Assembly: GCA_900544335.1 (NCBI GenBank) | Contig: UQUS01000042.1 | Span: 1 to 5,431 of the forward strand | Direction of reading: 5' to 3' | Source: an uncultured Sutterella sp. | GTDB taxonomy: Bacteria > Pseudomonadota > Gammaproteobacteria > Burkholderiales > Burkholderiaceae_F | DNA: 5,431 nt | Part shown: positions 1 through 5,430 of the stretch, in pieces | Layout of the letters: each line of letters starts with the position of its first letter | Numbering within the stretch: position 1 is the first letter of the stretch | Position numbers and translations under genes: made by a program | The notes under the pieces: generated by a model | Told to the model about the DNA's origin: nothing | Databases searched by the model: none | Seen by the model: the letters and a program-made list of their open reading frames with translations, nothing else

Positions 1-44
1 TGTATTTCCAGTGAAAGTAGGTCACTGCCAGGCTATTTCTTTTG

Positions 45-78
45 AACCCTCGTTTCCTTCGGGAGACGGGGGTTTTTC
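45..78 (+). terminator. Strong Rho-independent terminator with UUCG tetraloop
   Basis: Bases 45–57 pair with 62–74 to give a 13-bp stem with two G·U wobbles. It is closed by the exceptionally stable c(UUCG)g tetraloop (58–61), and a T run (73–77) follows, partly within the stem. Stem, loop and T tract are read directly from the sequence. It probably ends transcription of a gene lying to the left of the window. It also falls inside a reading frame (from GTG at 11) that is open into slmA, which argues that this 5' extension is not translated. Confidence 0.87.
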
Positions 79-79
79 A

Positions 80-109
80 TTTTCAGGAACGGATTTTCTT
101 GGATACAAT
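80..109 (+). promoter_or_regulatory. Probable sigma-70 promoter of slmA
   Basis: A −10-like TACAAT (104–109, five of six consensus bases) lies 18 bp after a −35-like TTTTCA (80–85, four of six). It sits just after the terminator and would start transcription near 116, leaving a leader of about 25 nt before the ATG at 140. This is a match by eye to the consensus. The position between a terminator and a start codon is the main support. Confidence 0.45.
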
Positions 110-139
110 GCCGTAAAGCTTTCAATTGTTAAGCGTGCA

Positions 140-763
140 ATGGATACTCAAGACGATTTCGTTCGAATTAAGCGCCAGTACAACAAGGGACCTTTGCGTA
201 AGGCCCAGATTATGGACGCTGTCGTCAGTATCCTCGGCGAGCCGATTCAGGTTCGCTTCACCACCAAAGAAATCGCTGCAAAAATCGGCGTAAGCGAGGC
301 ATGCCTTTATCGCCATTTTTCCGGCAAGGCCGAAATCCTCGGCGAGGTTTTAAAGCGTACCGCACAACTTCTTGACGTGACGCTACGAAGCGCAGATTCG
401 TACCCGCAGGTTACGATGGTCAATCGTGTTTACCTCAAACTGCGGTATCTACTGCTCTTTGCCGAAAAAAATCCCGGATTGACGCGCGTTCTGACGGGCG
501 AAGCGCTTGTCTACGAAGACGCCTCTCTTTCGAGCGGAAAAAACGAAATCCTTCGGAGGGTTCGCGAATCGATTAAAAACTCCCTGGTTCTTGCCTCGGT
601 CAATCGAGAAATATCCGGCACCTTTGATGCCGCAACTCGTGCGCATTTGATGCTCGATTTTGTGATGGCCCAGTGGCTTCGATTTTCGCAAAGCGGCTTT
701 AAGGAGAAGCCGACGGCTTTTTTAGATCAGGCTGCTCCCGTGCTTTTTTCGTTTGCAGGATAA
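140..763 (+). CDS. slmA: Nucleoid occlusion factor SlmA, TetR-family DNA-binding protein
   Basis: SlmA binds specific chromosomal sites and, when DNA-bound, antagonises FtsZ polymerisation so that septa do not form over the nucleoid. The 207-residue product matches the usual length of about 200. An N-terminal TetR-type helix-turn-helix lies at about 41–67, including GVSEACLYRHFSGKAEIL, very close to the SlmA recognition helix region (GVSEAALYRHFPSK in E. coli). The SlmA-typical NPGLTRVLTGEAL follows at 111–123. The frame is open back to a GTG at 11, but that extension crosses a strong terminator and has no family counterpart, so ATG 140 is chosen. Its Shine-Dalgarno is weak. The gene ends directly against the lysA stop. 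I saw no copy of the enterobacterial SlmA-binding sequence (GTGAGTACTCAC) in the window. A general TetR repressor is the alternative, but the match is specific. Confidence 0.9.
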   Translation: MDTQDDFVRIKRQYNKGPLRKAQIMDAVVSILGEPIQVRFTTKEIAAKIGVSEACLYRHFSGKAEILGEVLKRTAQLLDVTLRSADSYPQVTMVNRVYLKLRYLLLFAEKNPGLTRVLTGEALVYEDASLSSGKNEILRRVRESIKNSLVLASVNREISGTFDAATRAHLMLDFVMAQWLRFSQSGFKEKPTAFLDQAAPVLFSFAG

Positions 764-2038
764 CTACGCCAAGTCGTATTCCAGGTCCATGAGACTTTGA
801 ATATCGGACCTGGTACGAATGAGTGTCGCCTTATCGCCTTCGACCATCACCTCAGCGGGCAAAGCTCTGGAGTTGTAGGTGCTTGCCATGGAACTCCCGT
901 AGGCGCCGGCGTTGGGCATCACCAGAACGTCTCCGGCCCGAACGGTTAAGCTTAAGTTTTTCGCAAGCCAATCGCTCGATTCGCAGACCGGACCGACGAT
1001 ATCCCACGTGCGCGGTGCGGCGTGTCGAATGACGGCATTAAAAAGCGGCATGTTAGCTTGATAAAGTGCCGGCCGAATCATTTCCGTCATGGAGGCATCG
1101 ACGATGCAAAAGTTCTTGGGACTTGCGGGTTTAAGATACTCAACACGAGTCAAAAGAAGCCCGGCGGGAGCCACAAGGTGGCGTCCCGGTTCAAAATAAA
1201 GCGGTGTTAGTTCGTAGCCGCGTTGCTTCTTTGTTTCCCGCAGCGCCGTCACCAAATCGTTAACACTCGGGGGAGTTTCGTCGGTATAGCGAATCCCAAG
1301 CCCCCCTCCGACATCGATATGATCGAGCGGAATCGAAGCTTCGGCTAAGGTATCGACGATATCGAGAATCTTTTCAAGCGCATGAACAAAAGGAGCGATA
1401 TCGGTGAGCTGGCTGCCGATATGCGCATCGATACCGCTTACGCGAATGCCGGGCAGCGTCGTTGCCGTCTTATAGATGCGCAAGGCCTCGTGATAGGCAA
1501 TGCCGAATTTGTTATTTTTCAGTCCCGTGGAAATATACGGGTGGGTTTTGGCATCGACATCGGGGTTCACGCGAAAACTCACGGTGGCGGTCTTGCCGAG
1601 TTCGGATGCTGTGTTGCTGATTCGATACAGTTCCGATTCGCTTTCGATGTTAAAACAAAGGATTCCGGCTTCAAGTGCGGCGGCAATTTCCCGCGTGCTT
1701 TTCCCGACTCCCGAATACACGACAGATGACCCGGCAAGACCGGCATGAAGCGCACGCGTCAGTTCCCCGCCGCTTACGATGTCGGCACCGATTCCGGCGT
1801 TAAAGAACTCTTTGACAATGGCTTTTGTGGAATTGGCCTTCATGGCAAAGAAAACACGGTCTTGCGTGCTGCTGACGACATCGACCCAAGCTTTGGCGCG
1901 CGCTTTGAGTTCGGCGCGTGAATACACGTAAAGCGGGGTACCGAATTGACGGGCCAGAGCCACGAGGTCACAGGATTCGCAGAAAAGTCGCCCGTCTTTC
2001 TCGGAAAGACAGGAGGTAATATAGTCTCGGGAGTTCAT
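764..2038 (-). CDS. lysA: Diaminopimelate decarboxylase (last step of lysine biosynthesis)
   Basis: This is a cytoplasmic PLP enzyme that decarboxylates meso-2,6-diaminopimelate to L-lysine. The 424-residue product has the usual length and covers a fold-type III alanine-racemase-like barrel followed by a C-terminal beta domain. Visible landmarks are FFAMKANS (63–70) with the PLP lysine K67, HIGSQ (206–210), the glycine-rich phosphate-binding GGGLG (244–248), EPGR (283–286), CESSD (352–356) with the active-site cysteine C352, and AYGSSMASTYNSR (379–391), which carries conserved tyrosines. The start at ATG 2038 gives the expected short N-terminus before GTPLYVYS (33–40). No Shine-Dalgarno is visible upstream, so translation may be coupled to lptM, which ends 22 bp before. 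The TAG stop abuts the slmA stop from the opposite strand. The gene is intact. Confidence 0.97.
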   Translation of the reverse strand: MNSRDYITSCLSEKDGRLFCESCDLVALARQFGTPLYVYSRAELKARAKAWVDVVSSTQDRVFFAMKANSTKAIVKEFFNAGIGADIVSGGELTRALHAGLAGSSVVYSGVGKSTREIAAALEAGILCFNIESESELYRISNTASELGKTATVSFRVNPDVDAKTHPYISTGLKNNKFGIAYHEALRIYKTATTLPGIRVSGIDAHIGSQLTDIAPFVHALEKILDIVDTLAEASIPLDHIDVGGGLGIRYTDETPPSVNDLVTALRETKKQRGYELTPLYFEPGRHLVAPAGLLLTRVEYLKPASPKNFCIVDASMTEMIRPALYQANMPLFNAVIRHAAPRTWDIVGPVCESSDWLAKNLSLTVRAGDVLVMPNAGAYGSSMASTYNSRALPAEVMVEGDKATLIRTRSDIQSLMDLEYDLA

Positions 2039-2060
2039 GATGGTTGGCGGCTTAATTCGT

Positions 2061-2192
2061 TTAACGGGTCACATCACTCGGAGCTGTCGGCGCAGGACCC
2101 TGACCGACAGAATCGGGTAGATAAAGAGCCCCTTTAAGGCCGCAACCGGACAGGGCGACAATGAGTAAAGCCAAGATAAAAGTCTTTTTCAT
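2061..2192 (-). CDS. lptM: LPS-assembly lipoprotein LptM (YifL family), 43 residues
   Basis: LptM is a small outer-membrane lipoprotein that in E. coli binds the LptD–LptE translocon and promotes correct LptD disulfide maturation. The product starts with a lipoprotein signal, MKKTFILALLIVALSGC. The lipobox is LSGC with C17 as the lipidated cysteine. Immediately after it comes the family signature CGLKGALYLP (17–26); the usual form is CGLKGPLYLP, so one proline is alanine here. The remaining tail is short, proline-rich and probably disordered. The family is always this small, and betaproteobacteria usually carry it directly before lysA, as here with a 22-bp gap. The start at 2192 has only a weak purine-rich ribosome site. 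A good −10 box lies upstream, across the cyaY start codon. The gene is easily missed by length cut-offs. Confidence 0.92.
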   Translation of the reverse strand: MKKTFILALLIVALSGCGLKGALYLPDSVGQGPAPTAPSDVTR

Positions 2193-2224
2193 GGGACTTT
2201 TTCTGCAAAGTAAGTGAGAATGCA

Positions 2225-2252
2225 ATTATATGGAAACGGAGTTTCTTGAAAA
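2225..2252 (-). promoter_or_regulatory. Probable sigma-70 promoter of the lptM–lysA operon
   Basis: On the minus strand a perfect TATAAT (plus bases 2225–2230) lies 16 bp after TTTTCA (2247–2252, four of six −35 bases). Transcription would begin near 2218, about 25 nt before the lptM ATG. The −10 box overlaps the first base of the divergent cyaY start codon, and the −35 box lies within cyaY. Expression of the two units may therefore interfere. This is read by eye; the perfect −10 and sensible position make it credible. Confidence 0.55.
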
Positions 2253-2550
2253 AGCACAGGTGCTTTTCGATCGGATTGAGCAAGCCGCCGATGGCCTGCC
2301 CGTAGATATTGATTCGGAACGAAACGGCAACGTGCTCACACTGGAAAGCCAAACCGGCGAGCAGGTCGTTTTAAACGTCCATGCACCGACATCGGAAGTT
2401 TGGCTAGCAAGCCGTGCCGGCGGATATCGCTTTGCCTCCAAAGACGGCAAGTGGATTGCCCCGAACGGCACGCAAGAGTTACAGGAGGCCTTGGAGCAGG
2501 CCTTAAGTTACATCTGCAGTACGCCGGTTCGATTTTCTCAGAAGATCTGA
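2230..2550 (+). CDS. cyaY: Frataxin-like iron-binding protein CyaY
   Basis: CyaY is the bacterial frataxin, a small cytosolic protein that binds iron and the desulfurase IscS and tunes Fe–S cluster assembly by the Isc machinery. The 106-residue product matches the family length. It shows the alpha–beta–alpha layout: an N-terminal helix (about 2–20) and first strand rich in acidic residues (E2, E4, E7, D14, E17, D21, D26, D28, E30), as in the frataxin iron-binding ridge. The strand core follows, with NGNVLTL (32–38), EVWLASRAGGYRF (56–68) and tryptophan W75, and then a C-terminal helix (about 82–95). It stands alone on its strand, 37 bp from divergent lptM. It overlaps the converging mrcA end by 13 bp. 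Shine-Dalgarno pairing is weak. No isc genes are in view. Confidence 0.94.
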   Translation: METEFLEKAQVLFDRIEQAADGLPVDIDSERNGNVLTLESQTGEQVVLNVHAPTSEVWLASRAGGYRFASKDGKWIAPNGTQELQEALEQALSYICSTPVRFSQKI

Positions 2551-4889
2551 TCGCGCAGGATGTCGCGGTCTAAATTCTTTTCTCCGACTTTGCCGTTGAG
2601 CGGAACATCACGCACGCTTTGATCGATGCTGTCGGCGTAGTAGTAATTGCCGTTAATGAGCACGACGCTCGAAGGTTGAATGCGCTTGTAAGGCGGCTCG
2701 TCCACGAGAACATCCTTCATATATTCGACCCAAATCGGCAGAACAAGTCCGCCGCCGGTTTCGCGGTTCCCCAGGGGCTTCATTTGGTCAAAGCCCATCC
2801 AACCGACGGCGGCAAGTCGTCCGGCGTAGCCGGCAAACCAAGCGTCATACGAATTATTCGACGTACCGGTTTTGCCGCCCATGTCCGGGCGCTTTAACGC
2901 CATGTAGGCCCGACGCCCCGTTCCTTCGCGAATCACACCGTTTAAAAGCGTGTGCATCACAAATGCATTACGCTCGTCTAAGGCGCGAATCTGTTCTTCC
3001 CCGGCGGCCGGATTGTGAACCTTCATCACGATATTGCCGTCCTGATCGGTGACGCGGTCGATTAAGTACGGTTTGACGCGGAAACCCCCGTTCGCAAACA
3101 CGCAATAACCGGCGAGCATTTCCCAAGGCGTTGCGCCGCCCGCGCCGAGCGCTGTTGTCAATTGCGCCGGAGTGCGCGACGGAGGAAAGCCGAAACGAGC
3201 TACGAACTTTTGTGCGTAATGAGCGCCGATGGCTTGCATGACGCGAATAGAGACCAAGTTCTTGGATTTTTTCAGAGCGGTTGCGAGCGTCATCGGTCCG
3301 TCAAAGCGGTTATCGTAGTTACGCGGCTCCCAAAGCTCACCGCCCGTTAGGCGCGGATCGATGAAAATCGGAGCATCGTTGATAATCGTTGCCGGGTTAA
3401 AGCCTTTATCTAAAGCCGCCGAATAAATAAAGGGTTTGAAGGTCGAACCGGGTTGACGCACGGCCTGCGTCACGTGGTTAAACATATTGAGGTAAAAGTC
3501 AAACCCGCCGACTAAAGCCCGAACCGCACCCGTGTTAAATTCAGCACTGACAAAGCCGGCTTGCACTTCCGGGGTTTGTGCCAAAGTCCACGTGCCGGCC
3601 GGCGTTTTGGAAATGCGCACGATGGCGCCGACCGTTAAATCCGTTGCCTGAGCCTTTTTCTTCCAGTACTTTTTCTTTTGTAATAAGCCGGAAAACTTCA
3701 GACTTTCCTTATCGAGCGTCACTTCCGTATCGCCGTCAAGAGCGGCCCGAATTTCTTTGTCGGACACGGCAGTAATGACAGCCGGGAATAGATTCGGGGA
3801 CGTCGGGGCTTCGGCAAGTGCGAGCGTGATGTCGGTTTTGCGTGTTTCGGGATTGGAAATATCAATCACCGCTGTCGGTCCGCGAAAACCGTAACGCCGA
3901 TCGTATTGAATCAGATTCTTGCGGACGGCTTCCCAAGCGGCTTTCTGGTCGGCAACTCGAATCGTTGTGTAAACATTCAGACCGAGCGAATATGCTTCTT
4001 CCTTGAAGGTGTCGTACACGAGCATACGCGCAAGTTCTGCTGCATATTCGGCATGTAGACCTTCCTCACCCTTTGTGGCCGTAAGGCGACGTTCGCTCGG
4101 CTTTTTGGCCACAATCGGACGAGCCATTTCCTGATCGTATTCTTCTTGCGAAATAAACCCGAGTGTCCGCATGCGTTTTAAGACGTAGTTTTTACGCATG
4201 TTGGCTCTTTGCGGGTTGACAATCGGGTTGTAGGCAGAAGGGGCCACAGGGAGACCTGCAATGGTGGCGGCCTCACCGATACTCAAATCTTCGATTTCTT
4301 TGCCGAAATACACCTTCGCCGCCGAGGCAAAGCCGTAGGCGCGCTGTCCGAGATAAATCTGATTGAGATAGACCTCGAAAATTTGGTCCTTGGTCAGAGT
4401 GTTCTCAATCTTGTAGGACATCGCCACTTCGTAGAGTTTACGTGTGTAGGTGCGCTCGGAGGATAAAAAGAAGTTGCGAGCCACTTGCATGGTAATCGTC
4501 GAGCCGCCTTGACCGCGACGTCCGGTAATCAAGTTGGCAATCGCCGCACGGGCAATGCCGGTAAATTCGATACCTGAATGCGCGTAAAAGCCGTCGTCTT
4601 CGGCTGCCAAAACGGCATTGCGCACAAACGGCGGAATCTCATGCAGACGCAGAAAATCGCGATGTTCTTCACCGAATTCGCCGATGAGGATTCCTTCGGC
4701 GCTATAAACACGCAGGGGAATCTTCGGTTTGTAATCTGTGAGGACATCAATCGGCGGCAATTGGGAATACACAACGGCAAAGACAATAAGACCGACACAA
4801 ATACCGCTGACAAGACCTGCCAGGCCGATTCCGAAACACCAACAGATAAAACGGCTGAGTTTTCCGGCAAAAGAGTTGTTTTTCTTCAC
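2538..4889 (-). CDS. mrcA: Class A penicillin-binding protein 1A (glycosyltransferase/transpeptidase)
   Basis: This bifunctional inner-membrane enzyme polymerises lipid II into glycan strands and cross-links the peptides. The product has 783 residues. A short cytoplasmic basic start is followed by one transmembrane anchor (about 14–41). The GT51 glycosyltransferase domain (about 62–235) has EDDGFYAHSG with catalytic E97, GGSTITMQ (128–135), RKLYE with second glutamate E154, and KDQIFEVYLNQIYLG (167–181). A linker/OB-like PBP1a region (about 320–440) includes a lysine-rich patch (405–412). The transpeptidase domain has S482-TF-K485 (SxxK), S542-KN (SxN) and K673-TG (KTG). All catalytic motifs are intact. 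The start is GTG (4887–4889), with AGG six bases upstream and the membrane anchor at the right distance. The gene is also called ponA or pbp1a in betaproteobacteria. Its 3' end overlaps convergent cyaY by 13 bp. Confidence 0.96.
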   Translation of the reverse strand: MKKNNSFAGKLSRFICWCFGIGLAGLVSGICVGLIVFAVVYSQLPPIDVLTDYKPKIPLRVYSAEGILIGEFGEEHRDFLRLHEIPPFVRNAVLAAEDDGFYAHSGIEFTGIARAAIANLITGRRGQGGSTITMQVARNFFLSSERTYTRKLYEVAMSYKIENTLTKDQIFEVYLNQIYLGQRAYGFASAAKVYFGKEIEDLSIGEAATIAGLPVAPSAYNPIVNPQRANMRKNYVLKRMRTLGFISQEEYDQEMARPIVAKKPSERRLTATKGEEGLHAEYAAELARMLVYDTFKEEAYSLGLNVYTTIRVADQKAAWEAVRKNLIQYDRRYGFRGPTAVIDISNPETRKTDITLALAEAPTSPNLFPAVITAVSDKEIRAALDGDTEVTLDKESLKFSGLLQKKKYWKKKAQATDLTVGAIVRISKTPAGTWTLAQTPEVQAGFVSAEFNTGAVRALVGGFDFYLNMFNHVTQAVRQPGSTFKPFIYSAALDKGFNPATIINDAPIFIDPRLTGGELWEPRNYDNRFDGPMTLATALKKSKNLVSIRVMQAIGAHYAQKFVARFGFPPSRTPAQLTTALGAGGATPWEMLAGYCVFANGGFRVKPYLIDRVTDQDGNIVMKVHNPAAGEEQIRALDERNAFVMHTLLNGVIREGTGRRAYMALKRPDMGGKTGTSNNSYDAWFAGYAGRLAAVGWMGFDQMKPLGNRETGGGLVLPIWVEYMKDVLVDEPPYKRIQPSSVVLINGNYYYADSIDQSVRDVPLNGKVGEKNLDRDILRDQIF
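2549..2580 (+). terminator. Possible cyaY terminator embedded in the mrcA 3' end
   Basis: Bases 2549–2555 (GATCGCG) pair with 2564–2570 (CGCGGTC) to form a 7-bp stem with one G·U pair and an 8-nt loop, beginning at the cyaY stop codon. The following bases, TAAATTCTTTT, are only partly T-rich. The position directly after cyaY fits a terminator. The same bases also encode the Asp/Arg-rich end of mrcA (about 773–781), so the pairing could be a coding coincidence. Confidence 0.35.
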
Positions 4890-4956
4890 TGAAAGCCTGC
4901 CTGCGCCGAGCCGTTATCCGTCGGCCGTCGGCGTTGTAATAATTGAGGTTGTCTGC

Positions 4957-4986
4957 AAAAGAATCCCGCTAGCTTATCGGGCGGGA
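4957..4986 (-). terminator. Possible minus-strand intrinsic terminator upstream of mrcA
   Basis: Plus bases 4964–4969 (TCCCGC) and 4981–4986 (GCGGGA) are perfect inverted repeats around an 11-nt loop. Read on the minus strand, the 6-bp GC-rich stem is followed at once by TTCTTTT. It could end a minus-strand transcript entering from the right and insulate mrcA from it. The stem is short and the T tract broken, so this is a candidate only. On the plus strand no T tract follows. Confidence 0.4.
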
Positions 4987-4991
4987 AAGTA

Positions 4992-5017
4992 ACACGAAAT
5001 GTTAGCGCATTTCGTGT
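4992..5017. repeat. Perfect 10-bp inverted repeat with 6-nt loop
   Basis: ACACGAAATG (4992–5001) and CATTTCGTGT (5008–5017) are exact reverse complements around TTAGCG. The dyad lies between mrcA and the unrecognised frames to its right. It lacks an adjacent T run on either strand, so it is not a typical terminator. A protein-binding operator, an RNA hairpin in a leader, or a dispersed genomic palindrome are all possible. It does not resemble a dif site, because the conserved XerD-arm sequence is missing. The pairing is certain; the role is unknown. Confidence 0.8.
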
Positions 5018-5091
5018 CCGAATCTTGTTTTGCCGAGGAAGAGTTGGGAAGATTCATAATCTCGTATTGCTGCTGACAAGGAGAAGAGAGC

Positions 5092-5235
5092 GTGTCAACT
5101 GTCGCCTTGGCTGGTGTATTCCTTGACCATTTGAGAAGATTTAAAGAGAAAATGCGTTCTAATCCGAGAGGAGAATCCAGCGAGCAAGTACAATCCCCTG
5201 AGTTGCTAAAGCGGTCTGAGGCCTTTTTGGGTTGA
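5092..5235 (+). CDS. Possible small gene of unknown function, perhaps frameshifted
   Basis: I do not recognise this product. A GTG start at 5092 has the best ribosome-binding site in the window: AAGGAG at 5078–5083 with an 8-base spacer. The frame encodes 47 residues, hydrophobic at first (STVALAGVFLDHL), then basic and polar (LRRFKEKMRSNPRGESSEQV), and stops at 5233–5235. Directly after the T5 run (5224–5228), the −1 frame continues as GLKTEGRALAKELFQLWQQE to a TAG at 5289–5291. This looks like a natural C-terminal helix. The original gene may thus span 5092–5291 (about 66 residues) with a frameshift mutation, a sequencing error or, less likely, programmed slippage; the site CTTTTTG is not a canonical slippery heptamer. 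No homology can be claimed, and it may be non-coding. Confidence 0.3.
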   Translation: MSTVALAGVFLDHLRRFKEKMRSNPRGESSEQVQSPELLKRSEAFLG

Positions 5236-5430
5236 AGACGGAAGGGCGTGCTCTCGCCAAGGAACTTTTTCAGTTATGGCAGCAAGAATAGACAGAATAG
5301 GCCTATTATTTAATGAGATTCTCACAAGTAGAGCTTGCGAAAATTCCTCGTATTTTGCCCCGATACTCATATCACCGACACCAGAGGCAACGGCAACGCT
5401 ACGAATGATTGTGGCAGAAGTGACAAAAGA
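5206..5430 (-). CDS. Alternative antisense partial frame entering from the right edge, unknown
   Basis: On the minus strand a frame enters at the window edge and stays open for 74 codons to a TAG at 5206–5208. The visible part includes SVAVASGVGDMSIGAKYEEF near the edge and ends STQKGLRPL. Its codons (GTT, GCC, GGT, GTC, ATC) resemble the housekeeping genes somewhat more than those of the plus-strand frame opposite. A minus-strand gene ending here would be followed about 220 bases on by the possible terminator at 4957–4986. I recognise no family. It competes with the plus-strand frames at 5092 and 5276, and at most one strand is likely to be coding. Confidence 0.22.
   Translation of the reverse strand, partial: SFVTSATIIRSVAVASGVGDMSIGAKYEEFSQALLVRISLNNRPILSILAAITEKVPWREHALPSSTQKGLRPL

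Larger units (their letters stand above)
4890..5091. other. Non-coding stretch upstream of mrcA
   Basis: I see no credible gene here. The part next to mrcA (4890–4956) must hold the mrcA leader and probably its promoter, but I find only poor matches, the best on the minus strand being a TATTAC-like −10 near 4935. It also contains a short direct repeat, CCGTCGG (4919–4925 and 4926–4932 region). Two inverted repeats follow (4964–4986 and 4992–5017). On the plus strand a CATAAT (5055–5060) sits within the small dyad AGATT-CAT-AATCT (5050–5062). It could be a −10 box for the frame at 5092, although no good −35 precedes it. Confidence 0.5.

Noticed and set aside
140..763. SlmA-binding sites near slmA that would show self-regulation
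   Set aside because: No match to the known palindromic SlmA site was seen in the window; GTGAGAATGC near 2216 shares only the first half.
781..813. Bidirectional terminator between slmA and lysA
   Set aside because: The 8-bp stem is perfect, but the loop is 17 nt, no T run follows on either strand, and it lies inside lysA coding sequence.
1382..1729. Long plus-strand reading frames within lysA, and similar ones within mrcA
   Set aside because: They lie opposite well-conserved genes, lack ribosome sites and encode compositionally odd proteins; they are shadows of lysA and mrcA.
4992..5017. Possible XerCD dif site because of the two arms around a 6-bp centre
   Set aside because: The arms do not match proteobacterial dif consensus arms; the conserved XerD-side TTATGTTAA sequence is absent, and the symmetry is a perfect hairpin, which dif is not.
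5220..5235. Programmed −1 ribosomal frameshift at the T5 run, as in some transposase or phage genes
   Set aside because: The site CTTTTTG does not fit the X XXY YYZ rule and only a weak 4-bp GGCG/CGCC stem follows, so mutation or sequence error is likelier.
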